Shown: positions 43,143-52,703, numbered from the stretch's first letter. The stretch: 64,000 nucleotides of DNA from Coprobacter secundus (GCA_000803105.1 JTDA01000002.1:372001-436000), one strand, 5' to 3'. A program made the numbers and translations. The notes: generated by a model from the sequence alone, not told the origin.

Positions 43143-43973
43143 TTACATAAGTTTAAACATAACCGGTACGGTGAAATAAACGGCTACATTATTACCATTT
43201 TGTTTTCCAGGAATCCATTTAGGCATCGATTTTATCACACGAACAGCCTCCTTATCGAGAGAAGAGTCTACCCCCCTCAATACTGTTACATCCTGAATTT
43301 CTCCTGTTTTTGATACCACAAAACGTACAATAACACGACCTTGTATACCATTTTCAGCAGCAATTACAGGATATTTCAAATGATCCTGAATATATTTCAT
43401 CAACTCAGCGTCACCACCAGGAAATTGAGGCATCTGCTCAACGGCCTGATAAGGAACCTCTTTTTCTTCTTTCGGAGCTTCCGGTCTTACAACTTCTTTA
43501 AAATCGGCAATATCAGCACCATTGATTTCGTCATTACCCTTTACGTCGGCAATAGAAATAGCAACTTTATCATTTTTTGCCAATTCATCTTGAGATTTTA
43601 TCTCATCTTCCTCACTTACTTCTTCGTCCTTTTTGATTACGGGAGCCGTAAACTTAATAGAACTTTTCAAAGGAGGAGGAGGAGGAGTCTCCGGAGCAAG
43701 AGGTTTCAAATCCTCATTTTTCTTTACTTCAGCTTCAGGAAGTTTCGACAATGTCGTAACCTCTGTCATAGCCTCTTCTACTTTTTCGGGAGTTACGAAA
43801 CGAATCAAAGCAGGAACAGAAAACGCAATAACAGCAACAACTATAATTATAATCATAGCTATATTATGACGTTTAGGCGAACTTTGACGTAATTCAAAAG
43901 CGCCATAAGCTTTATTCCTACCTTCAAAAACCAAATCGCACCACTCTCTCGAAGTTAAATCTATTTTAGCCAT
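43143..43973 (-). CDS. tonB: TonB energy-transducer protein
   Basis: A 276-residue protein: cytoplasmic start with the Bacteroidota-type WCDLVFEGRNKAYGAFELRQ, one transmembrane helix (~38-60), a Glu/Pro-rich periplasmic linker including PPPPP (~96-100), and the TonB C-terminal domain (~195-276: PQFPGGDAELMKYIQDHLKYP, GRVIVRFVVSKTGEI, PKWIPGKQNGNNVAVYFTVPV). It passes proton-motive energy from ExbBD to outer-membrane transporters such as the SusC proteins at 20-28 kb. It is 31 bp after the second exbD. Confidence 0.95.
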   Translation of the reverse strand: MAKIDLTSREWCDLVFEGRNKAYGAFELRQSSPKRHNIAMIIIIVVAVIAFSVPALIRFVTPEKVEEAMTEVTTLSKLPEAEVKKNEDLKPLAPETPPPPPLKSSIKFTAPVIKKDEEVSEEDEIKSQDELAKNDKVAISIADVKGNDEINGADIADFKEVVRPEAPKEEKEVPYQAVEQMPQFPGGDAELMKYIQDHLKYPVIAAENGIQGRVIVRFVVSKTGEIQDVTVLRGVDSSLDKEAVRVIKSMPKWIPGKQNGNNVAVYFTVPVMFKLM

Positions 43974-44004
43974 TTCTTCTACTTTTTAGTGTCATTAGTT
44001 TTTG

Positions 44005-44661
44005 TTACAATTTTGATTCATCAATTTGCCCCGTCAGGGCTCCTTTTTGTTTCAAGTTATCAATTAAGAATTCATCGCCTTCTGTCAGGTCCACGATAGC
44101 ATATTTGCTAATACTACAAATCTGCATCTCATCAAGAGCATCAACCAGGTTCTTATAAGTAGCATCATCAGTAGCTTTAATCATAACAACAGGCGCAGTT
44201 TTAACACCTTTAATTTCTATAGCCTGTTCGTCATATTGTTCGTCTGTGATCTCCTTATTGAGCTTCTTTTTCTTTAATTCTTTAATCTTTGCGACTATAT
44301 CTCTATTCCGGTCAAGTAACAAAGCCCGTAAACCGTCAGCATCATACGTTGTAACCTTTAATGATGTGTAATCATTATAATCGGGTAATCCTACATAATA
44401 ATACACCTTATCATCTTCTCCCAATATTAACGTAATAGCTCGAGATTCTGCAACTTTAGTTTGATCTTCTTCTGTAATCTTCTTATCATTGGATGGCATA
44501 CTAATTTCCATAGTCTGCGGTTTACTCAATGACGTACAGAGCATAAAGAATGTAATCAAAAGCATGTTCATATCGACCATCGGGGTAAAGTCTACCCGGA
44601 TATTCATTTTTTTCTGTTTACCCTTCTTTCCCCCCGAGTCTTTTTGTTGTACTTCTGCCAT
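44005..44661 (-). CDS. exbD: ExbD/TolR-family protein, second copy
   Basis: A 218-residue protein: short cytoplasmic basic start, one transmembrane helix (~29-47) carrying the proton-path Asp in RVDFTPMVDMNMLLITFFML, and a periplasmic domain. It has an unusually long insertion with KIKELKKKKLNKEITDEQYDEQ (about 130-151). It works with ExbB to harness the proton gradient for TonB. It lies 11 bp after the first exbD; two different ExbDs in a row is the normal Bacteroidota arrangement. Confidence 0.93.
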   Translation of the reverse strand: MAEVQQKDSGGKKGKQKKMNIRVDFTPMVDMNMLLITFFMLCTSLSKPQTMEISMPSNDKKITEEDQTKVAESRAITLILGEDDKVYYYVGLPDYNDYTSLKVTTYDADGLRALLLDRNRDIVAKIKELKKKKLNKEITDEQYDEQAIEIKGVKTAPVVMIKATDDATYKNLVDALDEMQICSISKYAIVDLTEGDEFLIDNLKQKGALTGQIDESKL

Positions 44662-44672
44662 AATGGTTCAAT

Positions 44673-45290
44673 TTAATTTTCTGCGGGTACGCTTTTAAGT
44701 GTCGTAATCAGATTATAACGATTTTCTCGTATATCCTGCAAAGAAGTCATGATATTCTTAATATTAGGATACGGGGTCGCTTGGTCTGCTTTAATTGCAA
44801 TTCTCAAATCCGGGTTCTGCGCACGAGCCGCTTTCACCCAAGCTTTAAACTCATTACTAGGATTTGCTGTAGTATCAATGGGAATACCATAATCCTTCAA
44901 CAAACGATCCTGATCATCCGTAGGAAGATCCAAAAACGCAGGCATCTGCTTGATAGGAACTCCAAACGAATTGATAAGTTTAAATTTATTTACTTGTTCA
45001 GGAGTAAAATTGACATTGTACTCTTTACTTAATTCCTCTAATACCGCTACCCGATCTTCCTGTTTATCCAAGCTCATAAAAATCTTTCCTTGAGGATCGA
45101 CTAATATTTGAAGGATATTAATCTCGGGAATCTTAATCTCCGAGACCGAAGCAGGAGTAGCCACCTGCACAGGTTCTTTCTGCACGAAAGTAGAGGTCAA
45201 CATAAAGAATGTAAGCAAAAGTACAGTCACGTCACTCATCGCGGTCATGTCAATGAGCGTACTCTTCCTTTTTACTTTTACTTTTGGCAT
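44673..45290 (-). CDS. exbD: ExbD/TolR-family protein, first copy
   Basis: A 205-residue protein starting MPKVKVKRKSTLIDMTAMSDVTVLL: basic cytoplasmic end and a single membrane helix (~18-36) with the conserved Asp (SD in MTAMSDVT). The periplasmic domain has a ~50-residue insertion (NVNFTPEQVNKF...GIPIDTTANPSNE) before the last RIAIKADQATPYPNIKNIM strand-helix unit. It pairs with ExbB, 25 bp downstream of that gene. Confidence 0.93.
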   Translation of the reverse strand: MPKVKVKRKSTLIDMTAMSDVTVLLLTFFMLTSTFVQKEPVQVATPASVSEIKIPEINILQILVDPQGKIFMSLDKQEDRVAVLEELSKEYNVNFTPEQVNKFKLINSFGVPIKQMPAFLDLPTDDQDRLLKDYGIPIDTTANPSNEFKAWVKAARAQNPDLRIAIKADQATPYPNIKNIMTSLQDIRENRYNLITTLKSVPAEN

Positions 45291-45315
45291 AATTAATCGT
45301 TCCTTTCTTAATTAA

Positions 45316-46131
45316 TTATTTATGCGTAGCAGCGTAAGTTTGGACAATTGTAAATCCAACTTCATCGATACAATAAGTAATTTTATCGATTTTGCTAGTA
45401 AAGAAGTTGTAAGAAATTACAGCCAAAGCACCAGTTGCGATACCAAAAGCCGTATTTACAAGTGCTTCAGAAATACCAGTGGACAATGCTACAGAGTCAG
45501 GAGCACCCGCATTAGCCAAAGCAGCAAATGACTTGATCATACCTAACACAGTACCCAGCAGTCCGACCAAAGTTCCTAAAGTTGTCATAGTTGCTACAAC
45601 TGCAAGATTTTGCTCTAAACTCGGCAGTTCCAATGCAGTGGCTTCTTCTACCTCTTTTTGAATATAAGACAATTTTTGTTCTTTGGTCAATGTATCGTTA
45701 CCCTCCATTTCAACATATTTGTTCAATACAGAAGTAACAACATTAGCAACTGAACCTCCTTGTTTGTCACAAAAATCCTGAGCCTTTTGTATATCACCAG
45801 CAGCTAAAGCATTTTTAATATTCTGAACAAATTTAGTTAGATTACCTTTTCCTTTAGCTTTAGAGATAGCAAAAGCACGCTCAACACTCAATACCAATAC
45901 GGTCAATAATAAAGTTTGAAGAACTGGTACAATGATACCTCCTTTATAAATAGTACCTAACATATTTCCAGGCAGTGGATGACCGGAAGGATCTCCATTC
46001 ATAAAGTTGTCAGGGTTACCCAAAACAAATTTAAAAATACAAAGGGCAACAATGAAACATCCTACGATCACCAAGAATGCAGACTCAATGCCACGAAATC
46101 TTTTAACTTTTTTTGTTTTTTTAGTTTCCAT
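45316..46131 (-). CDS. exbB: ExbB/MotA/TolQ-family proton channel protein
   Basis: A 271-residue protein with three transmembrane segments (about 15-35, 65-85, and two C-terminal ones around 175-200 and 220-245), and the family core TMTTLGTLVGLLGTVLGMIKSF and GISEALVNTAFGIATGALAVISYN. It opens the exbB-exbD-exbD-tonB operon. The upstream gap has a minus-strand TACATTTG -7 element at 46456-46463, implying a ~320-nt leader. Confidence 0.95.
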   Translation of the reverse strand: METKKTKKVKRFRGIESAFLVIVGCFIVALCIFKFVLGNPDNFMNGDPSGHPLPGNMLGTIYKGGIIVPVLQTLLLTVLVLSVERAFAISKAKGKGNLTKFVQNIKNALAAGDIQKAQDFCDKQGGSVANVVTSVLNKYVEMEGNDTLTKEQKLSYIQKEVEEATALELPSLEQNLAVVATMTTLGTLVGLLGTVLGMIKSFAALANAGAPDSVALSTGISEALVNTAFGIATGALAVISYNFFTSKIDKITYCIDEVGFTIVQTYAATHK

Positions 46132-46765
46132 AATAAAAAAAATTCTAAGTGGTTGACTGTTAAATTAAATTAGTTTGATAATAATTGTAAATCCGTCTTT
46201 CAAAACAAGCCTCGTTTTTTAAGAAGCTTTAGTCTTTTTGTTTTTAGTTTAAATATAAATTTTACGCTTGTTTCATCCATTATCAGCATCCATGGTATCT
46301 CATGTGTATTTCAAACGGAACATTAAACTTTCATTTTTACATTTTATACTACATCATATAAGAAAAACGAAAGTTTATCTTTTTAATTGTATTCTGCCTG
46401 ATATTTTATAAGAATATCCCCTGTTTGCACAATAATCCAATAAACATTTGTGCGTCAAATGTAGTACAATATTTTCAGATAAAAAAATAATGTGCTTTTT
46501 TTTGATGCCCCTTTAAACCGCGGTTTTATTGTTTTTATAGTTAAAAACACACTAAATTGAAATATTCAGCCAATACTTTTTTTAAAGCTATAATAAAACA
46601 ATGTTAATTGCAAATTCTTATTTTACAATCATTCAATAAATTAACGTCACAATTACATTTCTCCCATCTAAACAGAGAAAATATATATTAAACAAGTTGT
46701 TAAAAATAAAAAAGGTGCAAGAAATATTTTTATTAATTATCCAGATTGTTTACTATATTTGCGGC
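46132..46765. other. Long divergent intergenic region before exbB and the metal-efflux operon
   Basis: 634 bases without a convincing gene. On the minus strand TACATTTG (46456-46463) is a good -7 element for exbB, leaving a long leader. A perfect 12-bp palindrome AAACCGCGGTTT (46515-46526) stands out as the only GC-rich spot and lies ~52 bp upstream of that -7 element. On the plus strand TATATTTG (46754-46761) precedes the metal-efflux genes. The rest is AT-rich and featureless to me. Confidence 0.5.
46754..46761 (+). promoter_or_regulatory. -7 element overlapping the start of the His/Cys-rich protein gene
   Basis: TATATTTG is a perfect match to the -7 consensus but ends only 4 nt before the ATG at 46766. 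If used, the transcript would be nearly or fully leaderless. Confidence 0.4.
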
Positions 46766-47167
46766 ATGAAGAGGAATACATCATCAATATTTTTTTTATG
46801 CCTTGCTACATTTATAATGTTGGCAATAGCCGTATTACCTCATCATCATCACGACAACGGTATGCTTTGTTTACAAGCTTTTGCTACAGAATCCGTTCCG
46901 ACAGATACTCAAAATTGCCATAAGGTACCTTGCGATGACAATTGTATTGCAAAATTCAAACAAGCAGAAAGAATCCACATATGCCATGTTTCGTGCATTC
47001 ATATCCAACCTGTACAGACAGTATTTAACTTATCAGAAATTCCTACTGGTCCTATAGAAACCAACATTACCGATTTTCTCAATTGTTCGGTATATGTAGA
47101 ACAATTACATGGAATTCTATTATCCCACTCTTCCGGGTTAAGAGCTCCTCCTCATTCCATTGGGTAA
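46766..47167 (+). CDS. His/Cys-rich exported protein at the head of a metal-efflux operon
   Basis: The ATG at 46766 (MKRNTSSIFFLCLATFIMLAIAV) is preferred to 46697 because it gives a normal signal peptide. The ~110-residue mature part begins LPHHHHDNGMLC and contains further His and Cys groups (NCHKVPCDDNC, RIHICHVSCIHIQ), so it very likely binds a transition metal in the periplasm. I do not recognise a characterised family; similar small proteins precede CusB/CusA-type genes in Bacteroidales. The adaptor gene follows 98 bp later. It may be a metal scavenger or chaperone for the pump. Confidence 0.7.
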   Translation: MKRNTSSIFFLCLATFIMLAIAVLPHHHHDNGMLCLQAFATESVPTDTQNCHKVPCDDNCIAKFKQAERIHICHVSCIHIQPVQTVFNLSEIPTGPIETNITDFLNCSVYVEQLHGILLSHSSGLRAPPHSIG

Positions 47168-47172
47168 TTTGA

Positions 47173-47221
47173 ACATACGTAATTATTATGTATGTACATT
47201 TTTGTATCTGCGAGATACAAA
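47173..47221. promoter_or_regulatory. Two inverted repeats before the efflux adaptor gene
   Basis: ACATAC (47173-47178) pairs with GTATGT (47190-47195), and TTTGTATCT (47201-47209) with AGATACAAA (47213-47221) around a GCG centre. The second is a perfect 9-bp inverted repeat. Either a regulator operator or RNA hairpins limiting read-through from the upstream gene. Confidence 0.45.
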
Positions 47222-47265
47222 GACTATTGATATATTCTCATTACTAATTTACAATCAATTACACA

Positions 47266-48420
47266 ATGGAAAAAATTTTCTTATATCTTATATTATCGGC
47301 TTACATATTAATAAGTTGTAACCATTCTACATCTTCACACTCCAATCAAGCAGACAATGATATCCACAATCATAAAACAGAAGAGGCTCACTCTGACGAG
47401 ATTATTCTACCAAAAGAAAAAGCACAGGCATCAGGAGTCAAAGTAGAAACTATTGAACCTAAGAATTTTAATCAAATTATAAAAACAAGCGGGCAAATTT
47501 CTGGAGCACAAGGAGATGAAAGTACTATAGTAGCAACCGTTCCTGGAGTTATAGCATTTGGCAAAACTCGAATTGTCGACGGAAGTTATGTAGCTGCAGG
47601 AACAACTTTAGCCTCCATTTCTTCTAAAAATATAGTAGACGGAGACCAAACGGAAAAATTGCGTATTGCTTATGAAAGTGCAGAAACCGAATTGAAACGA
47701 GCTAATTCCCTTATTAAGGATAAAATAATATCCGAAAAAGAGTACAATCAAATTAAACAAAATTTTGAAACAGCTCGTATTGCATATGAAGCCACAGGAA
47801 ACAGATTAGGAGTGAAAGGTGTAACAGTCATATCTCCAATAAGTGGGTATATCAAAAATAAATTAGTGAACGAGGGTGATTATGTAACAACGGGACAACC
47901 TCTTTTAAGTATATCTCAAAACAAAAAATTAATTCTTCGAGCCGATTTATCAGAACGAAATTATAAAGCATTACCTACTATTCGGACTGCAAATTTCAAA
48001 ACCCCTTATGATAATAAAATATATGAGCTCCCCCAACTAAACGGACGAATGGTCTCATATGGAAAATCTTCAGGTAACAACTCATTCTATATTCCTGTCA
48101 CTTTTGAATTCGATAACAAAGGCGATATTATCCCGGGAGCATTTGTTGAAGTATATCTGTTATCAGCTCCTATTGAAAAAGCTCTTGTTCTCCCCATAAC
48201 ATCACTCACAGAAGAGCAGGGAGCCTATTTCGTATATATACAATTAGACGAAGACGGATACAAAAAGCAGGAAGTACAAATAGGAGCCAACAATGGTAAA
48301 GATGTACAAATATTATCAGGAATTAAAGCCGGTGACCGAGTAGTTACAGAAGGAGCTTACCAAATAAAACTGGCAGCCAACAGCAATATAATACCTGAAG
48401 GTCATTCTCACAGTCACTAA
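47266..48420 (+). CDS. RND efflux periplasmic adaptor (CusB/CzcB type)
   Basis: A 384-residue lipoprotein (Cys18 in LISCNHS). The mature N-terminus is His-rich (HSTSSHSNQ...HNHKTEEAHSDE), and the C-terminus ends EGHSHSH; both are likely metal-sensing or -binding. In between are the usual membrane-fusion domains: barrel-sandwich hybrid (VATVPGVIAFGKTRIVDGSYV and VISPISGYIKNKLVNEGDYV), a helical hairpin (~125-175), a beta-barrel and a membrane-proximal domain (KAGDRVVTEGAYQIK). It connects the pump to the TolC-like channel. It is followed by the pump gene at 21 bp. Confidence 0.93.
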   Translation: MEKIFLYLILSAYILISCNHSTSSHSNQADNDIHNHKTEEAHSDEIILPKEKAQASGVKVETIEPKNFNQIIKTSGQISGAQGDESTIVATVPGVIAFGKTRIVDGSYVAAGTTLASISSKNIVDGDQTEKLRIAYESAETELKRANSLIKDKIISEKEYNQIKQNFETARIAYEATGNRLGVKGVTVISPISGYIKNKLVNEGDYVTTGQPLLSISQNKKLILRADLSERNYKALPTIRTANFKTPYDNKIYELPQLNGRMVSYGKSSGNNSFYIPVTFEFDNKGDIIPGAFVEVYLLSAPIEKALVLPITSLTEEQGAYFVYIQLDEDGYKKQEVQIGANNGKDVQILSGIKAGDRVVTEGAYQIKLAANSNIIPEGHSHSH

Positions 48421-48441
48421 TATCATTAAAGGAAAAAGAGT

Positions 48442-51400
48442 ATGTTAAATAAAATTATCCGTTATTCTCTGAATAACCGTCTACTTATATTGATAGCATC
48501 CATAATTCTCTTATTTGCCGGAACATTTACAGCTATAAATATGGACGTAGATGTATTTCCCGACCTTAACGCCCCTACTGTAGTAGTCATGACCGAAGCC
48601 CCAGGAATGGCCCCTGAAGAGGTAGAACGTTTGGTTACATTTCCTGTCGAAACAGCAGTAAACGGAGCGACTGATGTGAGACGTGTACGTTCATCTTCTA
48701 CTACCGGATTTTCCGTTGTCTGGGTAGAATTTAACTGGGGTACAGATATATACAGGGCTCGCCAAATAACTTCTGAAAAACTTACCGCTCTGAATGGGAT
48801 TCTCCCTGAAACAGCAGGAATTCCGACCATGGGGCCACAATCTTCCATATTGGGAGAAGTTATGATATTAGGGATTACATCCGATACCACATCATTACAA
48901 GAGCTCAGGACATTAGCCGACTGGACAATTCGCCCACGTCTTCTTTCCACTGGAGGAGTAGCACAAGTTACCGTTATCGGTGGTGAAATCAAAGAATATC
49001 AGATACTCCTTGACCCAGCTCGAATGAAACACTATGGTATAAGCCTAAATGAAGTTATGAATGTAACCCGAAATATGAATCAAAATGCTAATGGAGGAAT
49101 TTTATACGAATTCGGAAATGAATATATTGTTCGAGGAATACTATCGACTAATAACACAGAAGAGCTTTCCAAATCTATTGTAAAAATAGAGAATAACGTC
49201 CCTATCCTATTAGAAGATATAGCTACGATACAAATAGGGAATAAAGCACCCAAGTTGGGATTAGCTTCTGAAAAAGGGAACCCTGCAGTTTTAGTTACAG
49301 TTACCAAACAGCCAAATACAAGTACGTTAGATTTAACCAAGGCATTAGATGCATCTATTATCGATTTGCAAAAATCTATGCCACCTGATGTACATATTTC
49401 GAATGATGTGTTCAGGCAGTCTCGTTTCATTGATAATTCTATAGATAATATACAGAAATCGTTATTTGAAGGGGCATTTTTCGTTATTATCGTATTATTT
49501 CTGTTCCTAATGAATCTTAGAACGACAATTATTTCATTGGTTGCTCTACCCCTATCATTATTGGTATCAATACTCACCTTACATTTTATGGGTTTAACTA
49601 TAAATACGATGAGCTTAGGAGGGATGGCCATTGCTATAGGCTCTTTAGTAGACGATGCTATCGTAGATGTTGAGAACGTATATAAAAGACTAAGAGAAAA
49701 TAAATTATTGCCAGAAAAGGAACGGAAACGGGCAATAGACGTTATATTCGAAGCTTCTAAAGAAGTCAGGATGCCTATATTAAATTCTACCCTTATTATC
49801 ATTGTAAGTTTCGTCCCACTATTTTTTCTATCAGGAATGGAAGGCCGTATGCTTATGCCCTTAGGTATAGCTTTTATTATAGCATTATTAGCATCTACAA
49901 TAGTTGCATTGACATTGACACCAGTACTATGCAGTTATTTATTAGGGAATAAAAAAGAAAATGACAAACTCAATCAAGAGCCTTGGGTAGCCAGAACTTT
50001 AAAAAACATATATAAAAAATCTTTGATTTGGTCTCTCAACCATAAGAATATTGTTTTAGGAGGAACTCTCGGATTATTTATTGTGGCTTTGGCTCTTTTC
50101 TTCACTCTTGGTCGCAGTTTTTTACCTCCATTTAACGAAGGTTCATTCACCATCAATATAAGTACCTTACCCGGAATATCGCTTGAAGAATCGGACAAAA
50201 TCGGGCAACGGGCAGAAGAATTGTTATTATCTGTACCGGAAATAAAAACAGTTGCGAGAAAAACCGGACGAGCAGAATTAGATGAACATGCATTGGGTGT
50301 AAATGTCTCTGAAATTGAAGCTCCTTATGAAATAAAAGACCGTTCTCACCAAGAATTGATTGCTGACATTCGTCAAAAACTAAGCTCTTTGTCAGGAGTT
50401 AATATAGAAATCGGCCAACCTATTTCACATCGTATCGACGCCATGTTATCAGGGTCTCAGGCAAAAATCGCTATTAAATTATTCGGCGACGATCTGAACC
50501 GTATGTTCTCTTTAGGAAATCAGATAAAATCATCTATCAGTGATATTAAAGGAGTCGTCGATTTAAATGTAGAGCAACAAATCGAACGTCCTCAATTGAA
50601 AATTAAGCCTAAACGCGAAATGCTTGCAAAATTTGGAATTTCACTCCCCGAATTTGCAGAATTTGTCGATGTTGCACTAGCCGGAGAAGTTGTATCTCAA
50701 GTATATGAAGAAAGTAAAACTTTTGATTTAACTGTAAAAGTAAACGATACACAACGGGATAATATTGAAAAAATAAAAGAGCTAATGATAGATGCCAATG
50801 GGACTAAAGTTCCGTTAGCTGTTGTTGCCAACATAGAATCTTCCTCTGGTCCCAATACTATTAACAGAGAAAACGTAAAACGAAAAATTGTCATATCTGC
50901 CAATGTTGCAGATAGGGATTTAAGAAGTGTCGTTAATGACATACAGGTAAAAATAAACAATAATATACAATTACCAGAAGGTTACCATATCGAATACGGA
51001 GGACAATTTGAAAGTGAACAAGCTGCATCCCGTACATTACTATTTACTTCCATGATATCAATTTTGGTTATTTTTCTATTACTTTATAATGAGTTCCGCA
51101 ATGGAAAAGAAGCTGGGACCATTTTATTAAATCTTCCACTTGCTCTTATCGGCGGAGTGTTCATATTGCGATTTACAACGGGAGAAATCAGCATTCCAGC
51201 GATTATAGGATTCATCTCACTATTTGGCATTGCTACTCGTAATGGTATGCTCTTAGTATCACATTATAACCAATTAAAAAGCGAAGGTCATTCTTTGACA
51301 GATACAATCTTGACCGGATCATTGGACCGTCTGAATCCAATCTTAATGACAGCATTATCTTCAGCTTTAGCTTTGATACCATTAGCTTTAGGTGGGGATT

Positions 51401-51531
51401 TACCTGGTAATGAAATTCAAAGTCCAATGGCGAAAGTGATATTGGGTGGACTTATAACATCTACTTTTTTAAACGCTTTTGTTATACCTATTGTTTATCT
51501 TCATCTAAATCATAAAAAAGAACAAATATGA
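48442..51531 (+). CDS. Heavy-metal RND efflux pump (CusA/CzcA family)
   Basis: A 1029-residue protein with twelve transmembrane segments and two large periplasmic loops. TM4 has the metal-RND pattern IAIGSLVDDAIVDVENVYKRL, with the proton-relay Asp and Glu of CusA-like pumps in place. The ends match the family (start NKIIRYSLNNRLLILIASII; late GFISLFGIATRNGMLLVSHY and SALALIPLALGGDLPGNEIQSPMA). It exports metal ions from the periplasm, and possibly cytoplasm, to the outside. The ion cannot be decided from sequence; His-rich neighbours fit Cu, Zn, Co or Ni. It overlaps the TolC-like gene by 4 bp. Confidence 0.94.
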   Translation: MLNKIIRYSLNNRLLILIASIILLFAGTFTAINMDVDVFPDLNAPTVVVMTEAPGMAPEEVERLVTFPVETAVNGATDVRRVRSSSTTGFSVVWVEFNWGTDIYRARQITSEKLTALNGILPETAGIPTMGPQSSILGEVMILGITSDTTSLQELRTLADWTIRPRLLSTGGVAQVTVIGGEIKEYQILLDPARMKHYGISLNEVMNVTRNMNQNANGGILYEFGNEYIVRGILSTNNTEELSKSIVKIENNVPILLEDIATIQIGNKAPKLGLASEKGNPAVLVTVTKQPNTSTLDLTKALDASIIDLQKSMPPDVHISNDVFRQSRFIDNSIDNIQKSLFEGAFFVIIVLFLFLMNLRTTIISLVALPLSLLVSILTLHFMGLTINTMSLGGMAIAIGSLVDDAIVDVENVYKRLRENKLLPEKERKRAIDVIFEASKEVRMPILNSTLIIIVSFVPLFFLSGMEGRMLMPLGIAFIIALLASTIVALTLTPVLCSYLLGNKKENDKLNQEPWVARTLKNIYKKSLIWSLNHKNIVLGGTLGLFIVALALFFTLGRSFLPPFNEGSFTINISTLPGISLEESDKIGQRAEELLLSVPEIKTVARKTGRAELDEHALGVNVSEIEAPYEIKDRSHQELIADIRQKLSSLSGVNIEIGQPISHRIDAMLSGSQAKIAIKLFGDDLNRMFSLGNQIKSSISDIKGVVDLNVEQQIERPQLKIKPKREMLAKFGISLPEFAEFVDVALAGEVVSQVYEESKTFDLTVKVNDTQRDNIEKIKELMIDANGTKVPLAVVANIESSSGPNTINRENVKRKIVISANVADRDLRSVVNDIQVKINNNIQLPEGYHIEYGGQFESEQAASRTLLFTSMISILVIFLLLYNEFRNGKEAGTILLNLPLALIGGVFILRFTTGEISIPAIIGFISLFGIATRNGMLLVSHYNQLKSEGHSLTDTILTGSLDRLNPILMTALSSALALIPLALGGDLPGNEIQSPMAKVILGGLITSTFLNAFVIPIVYLHLNHKKEQI

Positions 51532-52703
51532 AAGGTCTTATCATAATCTTTTTGTTATTCTTTACGCTCATAGGAATAAGAGCTCAAAATAATATTGAAG
51601 AAGTTCTTAAGAATATAGAGTCTAATAACAAAGCTCTAAAAGCAAATAACCAACTTACACAATCCAAGAAATTAGAAGCTTCTGTCGGAAATACTTTACC
51701 TGATCCGAATATTGCTTATGATCATCTATGGAGTAGCCCGAAAACATTGGGGACAAGTCGGGAATTAACAATTTCCCAAGGATTCGATTTCCCTACAGTC
51801 TATACAAATCGTAACAAATTAGTAAAGTTAAAATCTTCTCTTTATGACCAACAGGACTGGGAACTAAGACAAACTATTTTACTTGATGCCAAACTCGTCT
51901 GCATAGACATAATCGCTTTAAACCGGTTACTTGAATATCAAAATATACGATTACAAAATGCAAGGCAACTCTCCGAACTATATAAGAAACGTGTATCGGA
52001 AGGAGATGCTAATATTTTGGAATCGAACCGAATAGATATGGAATTATTGAATATTCAAACTGAATCAAGAAGGACAAAGTCTGCTCTTGAAACCAAAAGA
52101 AAAGAATTACAAAGTTTTAATGGAGGTATACCAATCTCTCTAAATGGAACGACATACACGCCAGTAACATTACCCACAGATTTTGATACTTGGAAAGTGG
52201 AAGCCCTAACTGCTGATGCATCTTTAATTGCTTTAGAAAAAGAAAAAGAGATAGCACAAAGAGAAATTAAACTAAATCAATCTCAATGGCTCCCCAAATT
52301 CGAATTAGGGTATAAAAGAGAAGCAGGAGAAGACGTTTCGAATGGAATAACATTTGGAGTTTCTATCCCATTGTACGAGAATAAAAATAAAATAAAGCAA
52401 GCAAAAGCAATGTCTCTATACACGGATATGCAAATAGAAAGTTCCAGAATGATTAACGAAACGACATTACAGGGAATATATACTCAAGCGATAAGTCTTG
52501 AAAAATCAAAACAGGATTACGAAAGACTATTAAATTCACAAAACACACTGGATTTACTGAAAAAAGCACTGAATGAAGGTCAAATTTCTTTGTCAGAATA
52601 TTTTGTAGAGGCAATCCAGGTATATCAAACTATCGAAAACTACATACAACTTGAAAGTGAATATCAAAAATTAGTAGCACAGTTGTACAAATATAGATTA
52701 TAA
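51528..52703 (+). CDS. TolC-family outer-membrane channel of the metal-efflux system
   Basis: A 391-residue protein with a signal peptide (1-19, GIRAQN) and the two-repeat helical OEP/TolC architecture: VLKNIESNNKALKANNQLTQ, LPDPNIAYDHLW, the long coiled helices LYKKRVSEGDANILESNRID and LLKKALNEGQISLSEYFVEA. It is the shorter CusC-like type. The start overlaps the stop of the pump gene (ATGA), so the three are co-translated. Confidence 0.93.
   Translation: MKGLIIIFLLFFTLIGIRAQNNIEEVLKNIESNNKALKANNQLTQSKKLEASVGNTLPDPNIAYDHLWSSPKTLGTSRELTISQGFDFPTVYTNRNKLVKLKSSLYDQQDWELRQTILLDAKLVCIDIIALNRLLEYQNIRLQNARQLSELYKKRVSEGDANILESNRIDMELLNIQTESRRTKSALETKRKELQSFNGGIPISLNGTTYTPVTLPTDFDTWKVEALTADASLIALEKEKEIAQREIKLNQSQWLPKFELGYKREAGEDVSNGITFGVSIPLYENKNKIKQAKAMSLYTDMQIESSRMINETTLQGIYTQAISLEKSKQDYERLLNSQNTLDLLKKALNEGQISLSEYFVEAIQVYQTIENYIQLESEYQKLVAQLYKYRL

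Noticed and set aside
43341..43892. 183-residue open frame on the plus strand
   Set aside because: Opposite tonB; the Arg/Phe-rich low-complexity translation is not protein-like.
48462..48992. 176-residue open frame on the minus strand
   Set aside because: Antisense to the start of the RND pump gene, with no start context and no domain-like sequence.
49080..49802. 240-residue open frame on the minus strand
   Set aside because: Antisense to the RND pump; the length is explained by the codon usage of the real gene.
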